Shown here: one piece after another, positions 16,503-24,946 of the stretch | Position numbering within the stretch: position 1 is the stretch's first letter | Layout of the letters: the number at the start of each line of letters is the position of its first letter | Assembly: GCF_025567405.1 (NCBI RefSeq) | Contig: NZ_JAOQKJ010000002.1 | Location: 186,001 to 250,000 of the forward strand | Reading direction: 5' to 3' | Length of the DNA stretch: 64,000 bases | Origin: Suilimivivens aceti | GTDB lineage: Bacteria; Bacillota; Clostridia; Lachnospirales; Lachnospiraceae | The notes under the pieces: generated by a model | Told to the model about the DNA's origin: nothing | The model's database searches: none | The model's input: only the letters and a program-made list of their open reading frames with translations | Made by a program: the position numbers and the translations under genes

Positions 16503-16562
16503 TTACAGGATCTCTGATATCCCGCCTTCTTCAGTAAAAGCTCTGACATAAGCTGCCAGCAT
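16503..16562 (-). CDS. Possible 19-residue peptide
   Basis: An ATG overlaps the stop codon of the S-component gene (TAATG) and opens a 19-codon frame, MLAAYVRAFTEEGGISEIL, that would form an amphipathic helix. There is a purine-rich AGAAAGAAG ahead but no strong binding site. It may be a real small protein, a gene remnant or chance. Confidence 0.22.
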   Translation of the reverse strand: MLAAYVRAFTEEGGISEIL

Positions 16563-17140
16563 TAGTCTTCTTTCTTCAGGTTTGTCTTGCTTGCATTTCT
16601 TTTTGCAAGAAGGAACAGGAAAGGAATACCGATCACGATCAGTACGACACCATTTGATACGATAGCAGATGCTGCCTGCAGCCATGTGATGGCCAGCTCC
16701 TGGGAATAGAAAAGGCTTGTCAGAAGTGGTGTTACCAGACCGAATGCAACAATATTACCTACAATACAGGTGATTACATAAATAATAGCATGCTTTACTG
16801 TAAAGATTCCTTCTGAAATCTTGGCACCATATAAGGGGAGTAGTCCCACAAACAGACCAAGAACAAGGTTTCCAAATGACCAGTCAAACCAGAAGCCCCA
16901 GCCACCGATCAGATCGGCGATCACGTTACCGATACCTGCTGTCAGTGCTGCCGGAACAGGTCCGAACAGAGCAGCTACAACAACTACAACTACCATAGCA
17001 GATGTCAGGGAAGTATTAGAAAAGATCTTGATTCCTCCAAATACCATCAGTACACCAAACAGCGCTGCTCCGATTGCCACACCTACAATTGTCTTGGTAT
17101 TCCAAACACCAAGGAACTGTTTCCATTTGCTCTCTTTCAT
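16562..17140 (-). CDS. ECF transporter substrate-binding (S) component
   Basis: This 192-residue protein has six hydrophobic segments and the ECF S-component layout, including an N-terminal helix containing VGVAIGAALFGVLMVFG with small residues facing EcfT, and the AGIGNVIADLIGGWGFWFDW segment. Aromatic residues in the last segment (W-G-F-W-F-D-W) could line a pocket for a ring-containing vitamin or nucleoside. It is not recognisable as BioY, ThiT, RibU or PnuX. The operon link to a SAM hydrolase hints at a SAM-, adenosine- or thiamine-precursor-like ligand, but that is inference. AGGAGG lies about 8 nt before the ATG. Confidence 0.8.
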   Translation of the reverse strand: MKESKWKQFLGVWNTKTIVGVAIGAALFGVLMVFGGIKIFSNTSLTSAMVVVVVVAALFGPVPAALTAGIGNVIADLIGGWGFWFDWSFGNLVLGLFVGLLPLYGAKISEGIFTVKHAIIYVITCIVGNIVAFGLVTPLLTSLFYSQELAITWLQAASAIVSNGVVLIVIGIPFLFLLAKRNASKTNLKKED

Positions 17141-17183
17141 ATCTCTTTCCTCCTAAGAAATGTTTCTGTAAGTTTTTCTATAA

Positions 17184-17216
17184 GAAAGGGCTTTGAGGCA
17201 TTCTCAAAACCCTTTC
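17184..17216 (-). terminator. Hairpin after the GGGtGRT gene
   Basis: GAAAGGGTTTTGAG and CTCAAAGCCCTTTC form a 14-bp stem (one G.U) with a 5-nt loop on the minus strand, followed by TTAT. It most likely ends most transcripts of the scaffold/GGGtGRT pair, while some read-through into the ECF genes is possible because the U-tract is short and no clear promoter is seen before the S component. Confidence 0.6.
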
Positions 17217-17232
17217 AAAAAGTACTGTCTTA

Positions 17233-18243
17233 TTAGAACTTGCCAGCGTCGGCTGCTTCCTCAATCGCAACAGCTACAGCTACGGTTGCACCAACCATCG
17301 GGTTGTTGCCCATACCAATCAGACCCATCATTTCAACGTGTGCCGGAACGGATGAAGAACCTGCGAACTGTGCATCGGAATGCATACGTCCTAATGTATC
17401 TGTGAAGCCATAGGATGCAGGACCTGCAGCCATGTTATCAGGATGAAGTGTACGTCCTGTACCACCACCGGATGCTACAGAGAAGTACTTCTTTCCTGCT
17501 TCAATTCTTTCCTTCTTGTAAGTACCTGCAACAGGATGCTGGAATCTTGTAGGGTTGGTAGAGTTACCAGTAATGGATACGTCTACGTTCTCCTTCCACA
17601 TGATAGCAACACCTTCCGGAACGGAGTTTGCACCATAGCAGTTAACCTTTGCACGAAGTCCCTCGGAGTATGCCTTACGATATACTTCCTTAACAGTGTT
17701 TGTGTAAGGATCATATTCTGTTTCTACAAATGTGAATCCATTGATTCTGGAAATGATCTTTGCAGCATCCTTTCCAAGACCGTTCAGGATAACACGAAGA
17801 GGTTTCTGACGAACCTTGTTTGCCTTCTCAGCGATACCGATCGCACCTTCTGCTGCTGCGAATGACTCATGTCCTGCAAGGAAAGCGAAGCAGTCAGTAT
17901 CCTCTTCCAGAAGCATCTTACCAAGGTTACCATGTCCAAGACCAACCTTACGGGTATCAGCTACAGATCCGGGAATACAAAAAGCCTGAAGTCCTTCACC
18001 GATTGCTGCTGCAGCTTCAGAAGCCTTTCTGCAGTTCTTCTTGATTGCGATTGCTGCACCTACTGTGTATGCCCAGCATGCGTTCTCAAAGCAGATAGGC
18101 TGGATCTTCTTAACCTGGTCATATACGTTAAGTCCAGCGTCCTTTGTGATCTTCTCAGCCTCTTCAATAGAAGAAATGCCGTAAGAGTTTAATACAGAAG
18201 TGATTTTATCAATTCTTCTTTCATATGATTCAAATAAAGCCAT
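17233..18243 (-). CDS. GGGtGRT family protein
   Basis: This 336-residue protein is named for its motif GGGTGRT at 259-265. Other fixed-looking blocks are CFENACWAY (51-59), GLGHGNLGKMLLEEDTD (101-117), the HESFAAAEGAIG stretch and GLIGMGNNPMVGAT (308-320). Six cysteines are present (51, 56, 71, 89, 118, 202). No signal peptide or membrane segment is seen, so it is cytosolic. The family is widespread in anaerobic Firmicutes but has no established function that I know of. It lies 20 nt after the NifU-like gene, with a strong ribosome binding site (AGGAGG), which suggests that the two work together at high level. Confidence 0.85.
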   Translation of the reverse strand: MALFESYERRIDKITSVLNSYGISSIEEAEKITKDAGLNVYDQVKKIQPICFENACWAYTVGAAIAIKKNCRKASEAAAAIGEGLQAFCIPGSVADTRKVGLGHGNLGKMLLEEDTDCFAFLAGHESFAAAEGAIGIAEKANKVRQKPLRVILNGLGKDAAKIISRINGFTFVETEYDPYTNTVKEVYRKAYSEGLRAKVNCYGANSVPEGVAIMWKENVDVSITGNSTNPTRFQHPVAGTYKKERIEAGKKYFSVASGGGTGRTLHPDNMAAGPASYGFTDTLGRMHSDAQFAGSSSVPAHVEMMGLIGMGNNPMVGATVAVAVAIEEAADAGKF

Positions 18244-18263
18244 TTTCTCATTCCTCCTATGAA

Positions 18264-18956
18264 TTATTCTTTTCTGGGATCGATAATCTTAACAGCGTCA
18301 TCAACACGTCCGTACTGTCCGCAGGATTTCTCATAAGCGGTAGTCGGATCGTCACCCTTCTTGATGAAGTCCGTCATCTTACCAAGATTAACGAACTTGT
18401 AACCAATGATCTCATTATCTGCATCAAGGGCGATTCCGGTTACATAACCTTCTGCCATTTCCAGATAACGGGGACCTTTCTTCAGAGTGCCATACATAGT
18501 ACCAACCTGGCTTCTCAGTCCCTTACCAAGGTCTTCAAGACCAGCTCCGATCGGAAGTCCTTCTTCAGAGAATGCACTCTGGGAACGACCGTAAACGATC
18601 TGTAAGAATAATTCTCTCATAGCGGTGTTGATCGCATCGCATACGAGGTCAGTGTTTAAAGCTTCCATAACGGTTAATCCGGGAAGGATTTCTGCAGCCA
18701 TAGCTGCGGAGTGTGTCATACCTGAGCATCCGATCGTCTCAACCAGTGCTTCCTGGATAATGCCTTCCTTAACGTTCAGTGTCAGCTTGCAGGCACCCTG
18801 CTGAGGTGCACACCAGCCTACACCATGTGTCAAACCGGAAATGTCTTCCACTTTTTTAGCCTGTACCCATTTTGCTTCTTCGGGAATTGGCGCACAGCCA
18901 TGATGAACGCCCTGTGCTACTGTACACATTTCTTCAACTTCTTTTGAATAAATCAT
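18264..18956 (-). CDS. NifU/IscU-like iron-sulfur scaffold protein
   Basis: The 230-residue protein resembles the NifU_N/IscU fold: GACKLTLNV, then TIGCSGMTHSAAMAAEILPG with C77, then LVCDAIN with C106 match the second and third cluster cysteines of IscU in spacing, with C49 or C56 as the first. The usual CGD aspartate is not seen. An N-terminal extension (1-45, with C11 and C21) and a C-terminal extension (about 130-230) are not part of classic IscU. The start at 18956 has AAAGGAG 7 nt ahead; the longer frame to 19040 does not. It is followed closely by the GGGtGRT gene. The role in cluster assembly is inferred from the fold only. Confidence 0.78.
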   Translation of the reverse strand: MIYSKEVEEMCTVAQGVHHGCAPIPEEAKWVQAKKVEDISGLTHGVGWCAPQQGACKLTLNVKEGIIQEALVETIGCSGMTHSAAMAAEILPGLTVMEALNTDLVCDAINTAMRELFLQIVYGRSQSAFSEEGLPIGAGLEDLGKGLRSQVGTMYGTLKKGPRYLEMAEGYVTGIALDADNEIIGYKFVNLGKMTDFIKKGDDPTTAYEKSCGQYGRVDDAVKIIDPRKE

Positions 18957-19086
18957 GTGAAAACTCCTTTCAACATATAGATGTATTTTTCTAACAAAAC
19001 ACCCACTATTTGTGAATATTTTGTCATAATCACAACACATATTTTCTCATAAGTCTGGTAAAAAATCCAGTACTTTTGATAATTTT

Positions 19087-19752
19087 TTATCTCCTGGCAA
19101 CAATTTCTCCGGTCTTTTTGAAAATGCTGTGTGCAGGAACGCAGCCCCTTACCATGGAGGTCGGATATATGTTGCTCTCTCTTCCGATCACAGTACCGGG
19201 ATTCAGTACACTGTTGCAGCCAACCTCTACATGATCCCCCAGCATGGCGCCAAATTTCTTCAGCCCTGTCTCCACTCTTTCCTCCTGGTTTTTCACAACA
19301 ACCAGTGTCTTGTCACTCTTGACATTGGAGGTAATGGAGCCGGCTCCCATATGCGCCTTAAATCCAAGGATACTGTCCCCTACATAGTTATAATGCGGTA
19401 CCTGTACCTTGTTAAACAGGATGACATTTTTAAGCTCTGTGGAATTACCCACTACAGCACCCTTTCCCACAATGGCATTTCCTCTGATAAAGGCACAATG
19501 TCTTACTTCTGCATCCTCATCAATAATAGCAGGTCCGTTAATACACGCTGTAGGTGCGATGGTAGCACTGTCTGCCACCCATACATGCTCTTTGATCTCT
19601 GTATAGGTATCCTTTGGAAGCTTTGCTCCAAGCTCCAGGATAAACGCACTGATCTTCGGCAGAAGCTCCCATGGATACTCTGCTGTCTGAAGCAGCTCTG
19701 CTGCGATTGTTTCATTCAGGTCATAAAGATTACTGATTTTAAATTCTTCCAT
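19087..19752 (-). CDS. Left-handed beta-helix transferase-like protein
   Basis: The 221-residue protein is built mainly of hexapeptide repeats (for example VWVADSATIAPTACINGPA, then NAIVGKGAVVGNSTELKN and GAMLGDHVEVGCNSVLNPG), preceded by about 50 residues of helices. It resembles the C-terminal acyltransferase half of GlmU and is commonly annotated as a UDP-GlcNAc pyrophosphorylase-like protein, although no nucleotidyltransferase domain is present. Its substrate is uncertain. The ATG directly follows the topB stop, so it is co-transcribed with topB. Confidence 0.78.
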   Translation of the reverse strand: MEEFKISNLYDLNETIAAELLQTAEYPWELLPKISAFILELGAKLPKDTYTEIKEHVWVADSATIAPTACINGPAIIDEDAEVRHCAFIRGNAIVGKGAVVGNSTELKNVILFNKVQVPHYNYVGDSILGFKAHMGAGSITSNVKSDKTLVVVKNQEERVETGLKKFGAMLGDHVEVGCNSVLNPGTVIGRESNIYPTSMVRGCVPAHSIFKKTGEIVARR

Positions 19753-21804
19753 TTATTTTCCTTTCTGTGCACTTCCCTTTGATGAATAATTTCTGGCCAC
19801 CTCCTGATACCGTCTTGTCAGGGATGACTGGTTATTCAGCTGTTTCACCACATTTGTCCTTCTGCGGACAAAATCATCAAGCTTTTTCATGTACTCTTCT
19901 TCTGTTATAGTACCTTCTGCCACCATAGTCAAACCTTTTTCCCAGCTTGCGGTAAGAGCCGGGTCAAGGAGCGGTCTTATGGAGTTGCCAACCACCTCGT
20001 AGATCATTTCTCCCATCAGGGTTGGGGTGATGATCTGAGTCTTCTTGTTCAGGGACAGATAATTAATATTAAACAGCTTTTTCAGGATCTCGGCTCTTGT
20101 GGCAGAGGTTCCGATCCCGCTTCCCTTGATCTGGGAACGCAGCTCTTCATCCTCGATAAACTGGCCTGCATTTTCCATGGTCAGGATCATGCTTCCTGAA
20201 TTATAGCGCTTGGGAGGAGAGGTTTCCCCTTCCTTGACTTCCAGTGTTCCCGCCGGCAGATGATCTCCCTTTTTCAGGTCATGAAGTGCTTTCAGGAATC
20301 CGATATCAAAATCCTCATTCTCCTGTTCGCCGTTTTCCTGTTTATCCTCTTCCTCATTCTCAGCCTGCTTCTTCTTTGCATTAAAAAAAGAAGCTCTGGC
20401 AGCTTTCAGATAGCCTTCCTCTTCCAGCACCTTGAAGCTGGCAAAGAACTGTTCTCCCTTCAGGTTCAGTGTCAGGGATACCTTCCGGTAAATGGCCGGC
20501 GGATAAAAAATGCTTAAGAAACGCCTTACTATGATCTCATATACCTTCTGCGCTGTAGGATTCAGGGAACGGAGTGCGGAAAGTCCCTGACCGGTAGGGA
20601 TAATGGCATAGTGATCGGTGATCTGCTTGTCATTCACATAACGGCTCTTTGCAATCCCTGCAATTTTGTTTGAAGAAAGGACTTCCGCAGCAAGCTGGCT
20701 GCAGACCTCATAATTCTGGATCCCACGGATATTTTTATGGATTTCCTTAGCTACCGCACTGGAAAGCACTCTGGCGTCCGTTCTCGGATAGGTCGTCATC
20801 TTCTTTTCATAAAGCTCCTGGGCGATCCGCAGTGCTTCATCCGGACTGATCTTGAAAAACTTGGAGCAGTCATTCTGCAGTTCCGCGAGGTTATAAAGAA
20901 GCGGTGGATTCTTGGTTTCTTTTTTCTTTTCTACCGCATCCACTGTCATATCTTCTGTCGGCTCTTCTGTCAGGAAGCAGATCAGCTCCCTGGCATCCTT
21001 CTCTTCCTTGAAACCATTTTCTTTATAAAGGAGAGGCGAATTAAAATAACGGCTCTTTTCCGTTGCCTTCCAGTCACAGACGAGGCTTCTTCCCTGGATT
21101 TCCATATCCATCACCACACGGTAAAATGGTGTTTTCACAAAATCCCGGATCTCACGTTCTCTCTTCACTACCATTCCAAGGACACAGGTCATAACACGTC
21201 CTACGGAAACCACTGCCCGGTCAGCTTTCAGGAATCCTTTGATCCCGTTTCCATATTTCAGTGTCAGTGCCCTGGAAAAGTTGATACCCATAAGGTAATC
21301 TTCCTTGGCACGCAGATAAGCTGCCGCTCCGAGTGCATCATAAGCTGACAGATCCCTGGCTTCCCGGATGCCACGCTTTATCTCTTCCTCTGTCTGGGAA
21401 TCGATCCACACACGCTTCCGTATTTTCCCCGTCACATGGGCTTCCTGTTCCACAAGTCTGTATATGTATTCTCCCTCACGTCCGGAGTCCGTGCAGACAT
21501 AAATAGTATCGACATCTGCCCGGTTCAGAAGTCCGCTTACGATCTGAAACTGCTTCTTTACACTATCTATGACCTCATATTTAAACCGATCCGGGATAAA
21601 AGGAATCGTATCAAAAGACCACCTTTTATATTTTTCATCATATACTTCCGGATAACTCATGGTAACCAGATGTCCAACACACCAGGTAACGATTGCCTGG
21701 TCAGATTCCATATAGCCATCCCGGTTACTGGTATTTAATTGCAGCACTCTTGCGAATTCCCTTGCCACACTGGGCTTCTCCGCAATAAACAAATTTTTCC
21801 CCAT
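19753..21804 (-). CDS. topB: Type IA DNA topoisomerase (topoisomerase III family)
   Basis: This 683-residue enzyme relaxes and decatenates DNA by a single-strand break. The TOPRIM domain (1-155) contains FIAEKPSVA and TDSGREGEYI (106-115). The catalytic tyrosine is Y339 in MTTYPRTDARVL. The toroid continues to about residue 640, and the C-terminus (NYSSKGSAQKGK) is short and basic with no zinc fingers. In E. coli Top3 the TOPRIM motif reads D-x-D-R-E-G; here glycine replaces the second aspartate, a variant I associate with Firmicute TopB. The start codon overlaps the upstream stop (TAATG), so translation is coupled to the ATPase gene. Confidence 0.92.
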   Translation of the reverse strand: MGKNLFIAEKPSVAREFARVLQLNTSNRDGYMESDQAIVTWCVGHLVTMSYPEVYDEKYKRWSFDTIPFIPDRFKYEVIDSVKKQFQIVSGLLNRADVDTIYVCTDSGREGEYIYRLVEQEAHVTGKIRKRVWIDSQTEEEIKRGIREARDLSAYDALGAAAYLRAKEDYLMGINFSRALTLKYGNGIKGFLKADRAVVSVGRVMTCVLGMVVKREREIRDFVKTPFYRVVMDMEIQGRSLVCDWKATEKSRYFNSPLLYKENGFKEEKDARELICFLTEEPTEDMTVDAVEKKKETKNPPLLYNLAELQNDCSKFFKISPDEALRIAQELYEKKMTTYPRTDARVLSSAVAKEIHKNIRGIQNYEVCSQLAAEVLSSNKIAGIAKSRYVNDKQITDHYAIIPTGQGLSALRSLNPTAQKVYEIIVRRFLSIFYPPAIYRKVSLTLNLKGEQFFASFKVLEEEGYLKAARASFFNAKKKQAENEEEDKQENGEQENEDFDIGFLKALHDLKKGDHLPAGTLEVKEGETSPPKRYNSGSMILTMENAGQFIEDEELRSQIKGSGIGTSATRAEILKKLFNINYLSLNKKTQIITPTLMGEMIYEVVGNSIRPLLDPALTASWEKGLTMVAEGTITEEEYMKKLDDFVRRRTNVVKQLNNQSSLTRRYQEVARNYSSKGSAQKGK

Positions 21805-23165
21805 TATATTTCATCCAGCGTCAGTAAACGCAAATATTCCTTCTGTTTTGATTCTCTGTTCAATGCATCCTCAAAATCTGTCACTGAAAACAGATATACG
21901 TAATCGACTGAGAGCTGTGCCTTCTTTGCACAGAACAGCAGCCATTCATAATCATCATATCTGAAAACCTCATTTTCATAATTGCACAGTCCGATCAGTG
22001 TCTTTCCTTCGCCCTTTGCGATCAGATCAATATTCCCAAACTTGCCGACCCATTCTCCAAATTCTTCTGCCCTGAAAGGGAGTTTCCCATTTTCTGACCA
22101 CATCTGCAGACTCTGCATACAGATCTTTTTGAAATAATCTGCAATGTAAGTTCTCAGCCCTGGTGCAATATATCTCTCATAAAACATATCTGCCGGAAGT
22201 CTCTGCAGGCCGCTTGCATTCTGATATATAAACTTATAATAAAAATGCAGAAAATGATTGGAAATCCGGTAGATCCCTTTCTGTGCCGCCGCTTTTCCTT
22301 CTGTATCATAGGAAAACACTTTTTCTGCAATTTCCAGTTCCATGAGATTCTTCAGATAAACGCTGATCTTGGCCCTTGAAAACCCGGTATGCCGATAGAG
22401 ATCATTCAGCTTCTTTTGTCCGGATGAAAGAGCCGACAAAATGGTATCATAAACTCCTGTCTCCCGGAGCTGTTCTTCCATTTCTCTTCTTCCTTCTGTA
22501 TACAGACCACTTTCCGGATTCAGAATCGTTCTGCATATATTTTCCCTGACAGACAGTTTATCATCAAAATATTTCCATAGACCGGGCATACCGCCAAGAA
22601 CCGAATAAGCTTCTATGCATTCCTGTCTGGAAAACGCAGGAAAATATTCTCCTATACAGGAAAAAGGCAGCTCCTTGATCTTTAGAAAGCCTGTAATCTC
22701 ATAGGCTGCAGCTCCAATTTTGGAAATCAGGCTGTTTTCTACAAAGCTAACCTGGGAACTGCACAAAATAACCATGACTCCCTCTTCCTGTTCTTTTTTA
22801 TGCAGATAACGAATAAGCTCTTCCATAAAAGAACCATTCTCACGGATCATAAGCTGAAATTCGTCTATGATCACCACTATTTTTTTCTTTTGTTTTTCTG
22901 AAAGGGAATTCAATAATCCAAAAAAAGAAATGCTATCTTTTGAAATACCGGACTGCTCCCAAAGCTCCCTGTTCCATTGGATCAGCTGTTCTTTTAAGGA
23001 TGCCGGTCTGGCCCGGTAATAATGAAAAGGCTTTCCGTCTGCAAACTCCATAAGGAGAGCAAGCTTATCTGCTCCACGCTCTCCATAGGCAATCATCAGC
23101 TGGCTTCCCGCCTTATCAAAATAAGTATTCAGATAATTCAGTTCAACAGTACGTCCTAAAACCAT
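21804..23165 (-). CDS. DUF234-type AAA ATPase with eroded motifs
   Basis: The 453-residue protein has the layout of the archaeal-type ATPase_2/DUF234 family: AAA domain (about 1-190), winged helix (about 240-285, LNDLYRHTGFSRAKISVYL), and a C-terminal nuclease-like domain (about 330-453). Walker B is intact (VVIIDE, 97-102), but the P-loop reads GERGADKLAL (28-37), with leucine where Ser or Thr should follow the lysine. In the C-terminal domain GNIDLIAK keeps the aspartate, while the usual E-x-K is GLCNY. It may bind nucleotide weakly or not at all. It is translationally coupled to topB (TAATG). Confidence 0.8.
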   Translation of the reverse strand: MVLGRTVELNYLNTYFDKAGSQLMIAYGERGADKLALLMEFADGKPFHYYRARPASLKEQLIQWNRELWEQSGISKDSISFFGLLNSLSEKQKKKIVVIIDEFQLMIRENGSFMEELIRYLHKKEQEEGVMVILCSSQVSFVENSLISKIGAAAYEITGFLKIKELPFSCIGEYFPAFSRQECIEAYSVLGGMPGLWKYFDDKLSVRENICRTILNPESGLYTEGRREMEEQLRETGVYDTILSALSSGQKKLNDLYRHTGFSRAKISVYLKNLMELEIAEKVFSYDTEGKAAAQKGIYRISNHFLHFYYKFIYQNASGLQRLPADMFYERYIAPGLRTYIADYFKKICMQSLQMWSENGKLPFRAEEFGEWVGKFGNIDLIAKGEGKTLIGLCNYENEVFRYDDYEWLLFCAKKAQLSVDYVYLFSVTDFEDALNRESKQKEYLRLLTLDEI

Positions 23166-23184
23166 GCTCTTGCCGTCCTCTGAA

Positions 23185-24906
23185 TCAGCTTCTGAGCAGA
23201 AGCTTTTCTACCTCATCTTTCGGTATCGGTTTTCCAAGAAGGAATCCTTGAATACAGTCACATTCTATGGATTTCAGATATTCAAACTGTTCATTAGTCT
23301 CAACACCCTCTGCTATTGTCTCAAACCCCAGCTTCCTGACCATATATACAATAGATTCTGTAATAATCCTTGCGTTGTCATCTACAAGCATTGCATCCAC
23401 AAAGCTTTTATCAATTTTCAAAGTATCGATCGGAAGACCTTTCAAGTAGGATAAGGAAGAATATCCTGTTCCAAAGTCATCCAGGGAAATACGGAAGCCA
23501 TATTCACGCAGAACGCAGAGCTTCTCTGTCATTTCTGTAAAATTATCAATCAGTACGCTTTCTGTGATCTCAAGTTCGATCTCGTGTGGATCTACATCAT
23601 ATTTACGGATGATCTGCATCACGATATCTACAAAATCCGTCTTCTTATACTGGATCGCAGAGATATTCAACGACAGGACAAAATGTCCTGTATATTTCTT
23701 TTTCCAGTCTGCAAAGCAGCGGATACTCTCTTCTACGACCCAGGTACCGATTGGAACAATGGCACCGTTCTTTTCGGCAATCGGAATAAACACCGCTGGA
23801 CTGATCATCTTTCCATCAGAGTCCTTCCAGCGGATCAGCGCTTCCATTCCACGCAGCTTTCTGTCCTTAATATGATACTGAGGTTGGAAATTCAGCGTAA
23901 AGTTCTGGTTAAATACAGCATCCTTCAGCTTATTTTCAATAGCAACATTCTGAAGGAAATCATTCAGGATCAGGGCATCAAAATACTGAATAGACGTTTT
24001 TCCTGATTCTTTGGCCTTAAACATGACGATCTCTGCACAGTTGATCAGTTCAAGGGTAGATTTGGCCGCTTCCGGATACTCTGCTACACCAATGGATACA
24101 CTGATGCTGATCTCCTGTCCAGTACTGAGGATCCACGGTGATTTTACACGTTCAGCGATTGCCCCGTAAATATAATCAACACTGCGGTTTCCATATGGAT
24201 TGTAAATAGCAATACAATAGATATCTGCATTAAAGTGGGATACAACTACATTCTCACTGTTAAATTCTGACAGATACTGTCCAAACTGCTGTACTACTTC
24301 ATCGCCAACTACAATGCCAAGACCGTCATTGATCTTTCTGAAATCATCAATATCTACAAACATGACAGCAACAATGTTCTGTTCGTCTTCTGCTTTTCTT
24401 ACAAAATCGGCAAGAAGACGTACAAAATAGTTTCTGTTGTACAGTCCTGTCAGAACATCGTAATATGCCATATAGGTCAGTTCATCGTTCTGATTCTGTA
24501 TCTTGGAAACATTTTTAAAACGGATGACCTTATCCGTAGGTACATTCATCTGATCATAGATCACGGAAACCTCACACTCAACCCAGGTTTTTCCGTCCTT
24601 CAGTCTTACGATCGCACTGTCAGACTGTATTCCAGATTTTTCGAGGAAGAGAAGCTCCTTAAGCGGAAGAACATATTTTTCTTCTACTTCCCCGTAAATC
24701 TTGCTGATATCCTTGATCTCCCTGATCTCCACACCTTTAAAAAGATAGTCCCAGTTGGCTACTGTCTTCACATAATGATCTTCAAAATTGACATATACAA
24801 AAGCACTGGTCGATGTCTCACAGATCAGTTTCAGCATTTTTTCTTCTTTTTCAAGCTTCTGATTCAAGGCGTTCAGTAAATCCACCTGATAACGTAACTC
24901 TTCCAT
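23185..24906 (-). CDS. Degenerate GGDEF, intact EAL protein
   Basis: This 573-residue soluble protein has a PAS-like sensory region (about 20-140), a GGDEF-fold domain (about 145-310) and an EAL domain (about 320-573). The GGDEF loop reads FNADI (225-229), so cyclic-di-GMP synthesis is very unlikely. The EAL site looks active: EAL (355-357), N414, E446, DDFGTG (476-481), K497 and E533 in AEGVET. It is therefore predicted to degrade cyclic-di-GMP, with the GGDEF-fold domain perhaps binding GTP as an allosteric input. It lies 40 nt after asd. Confidence 0.9.
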   Translation of the reverse strand: MEELRYQVDLLNALNQKLEKEEKMLKLICETSTSAFVYVNFEDHYVKTVANWDYLFKGVEIREIKDISKIYGEVEEKYVLPLKELLFLEKSGIQSDSAIVRLKDGKTWVECEVSVIYDQMNVPTDKVIRFKNVSKIQNQNDELTYMAYYDVLTGLYNRNYFVRLLADFVRKAEDEQNIVAVMFVDIDDFRKINDGLGIVVGDEVVQQFGQYLSEFNSENVVVSHFNADIYCIAIYNPYGNRSVDYIYGAIAERVKSPWILSTGQEISISVSIGVAEYPEAAKSTLELINCAEIVMFKAKESGKTSIQYFDALILNDFLQNVAIENKLKDAVFNQNFTLNFQPQYHIKDRKLRGMEALIRWKDSDGKMISPAVFIPIAEKNGAIVPIGTWVVEESIRCFADWKKKYTGHFVLSLNISAIQYKKTDFVDIVMQIIRKYDVDPHEIELEITESVLIDNFTEMTEKLCVLREYGFRISLDDFGTGYSSLSYLKGLPIDTLKIDKSFVDAMLVDDNARIITESIVYMVRKLGFETIAEGVETNEQFEYLKSIECDCIQGFLLGKPIPKDEVEKLLLRS

Positions 24907-24946
24907 GAATGCCAGTTCCCTTTTAACCCCTCATAAACATTAATCT

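Noticed and set aside
17141..17232. Possible riboswitch ahead of the ECF S component
   Set aside because: The gap is only 92 nt and is largely filled by the terminator hairpin and the ribosome binding site; no TPP, SAM or preQ1 core is seen.
19010..19035. TTGTGA-N14-TCACAA inverted repeat upstream of the scaffold/GGGtGRT pair
   Set aside because: The half-sites resemble Rex or CRP sites, but the 14-nt spacing is too wide for either and no promoter can be placed around it with confidence.
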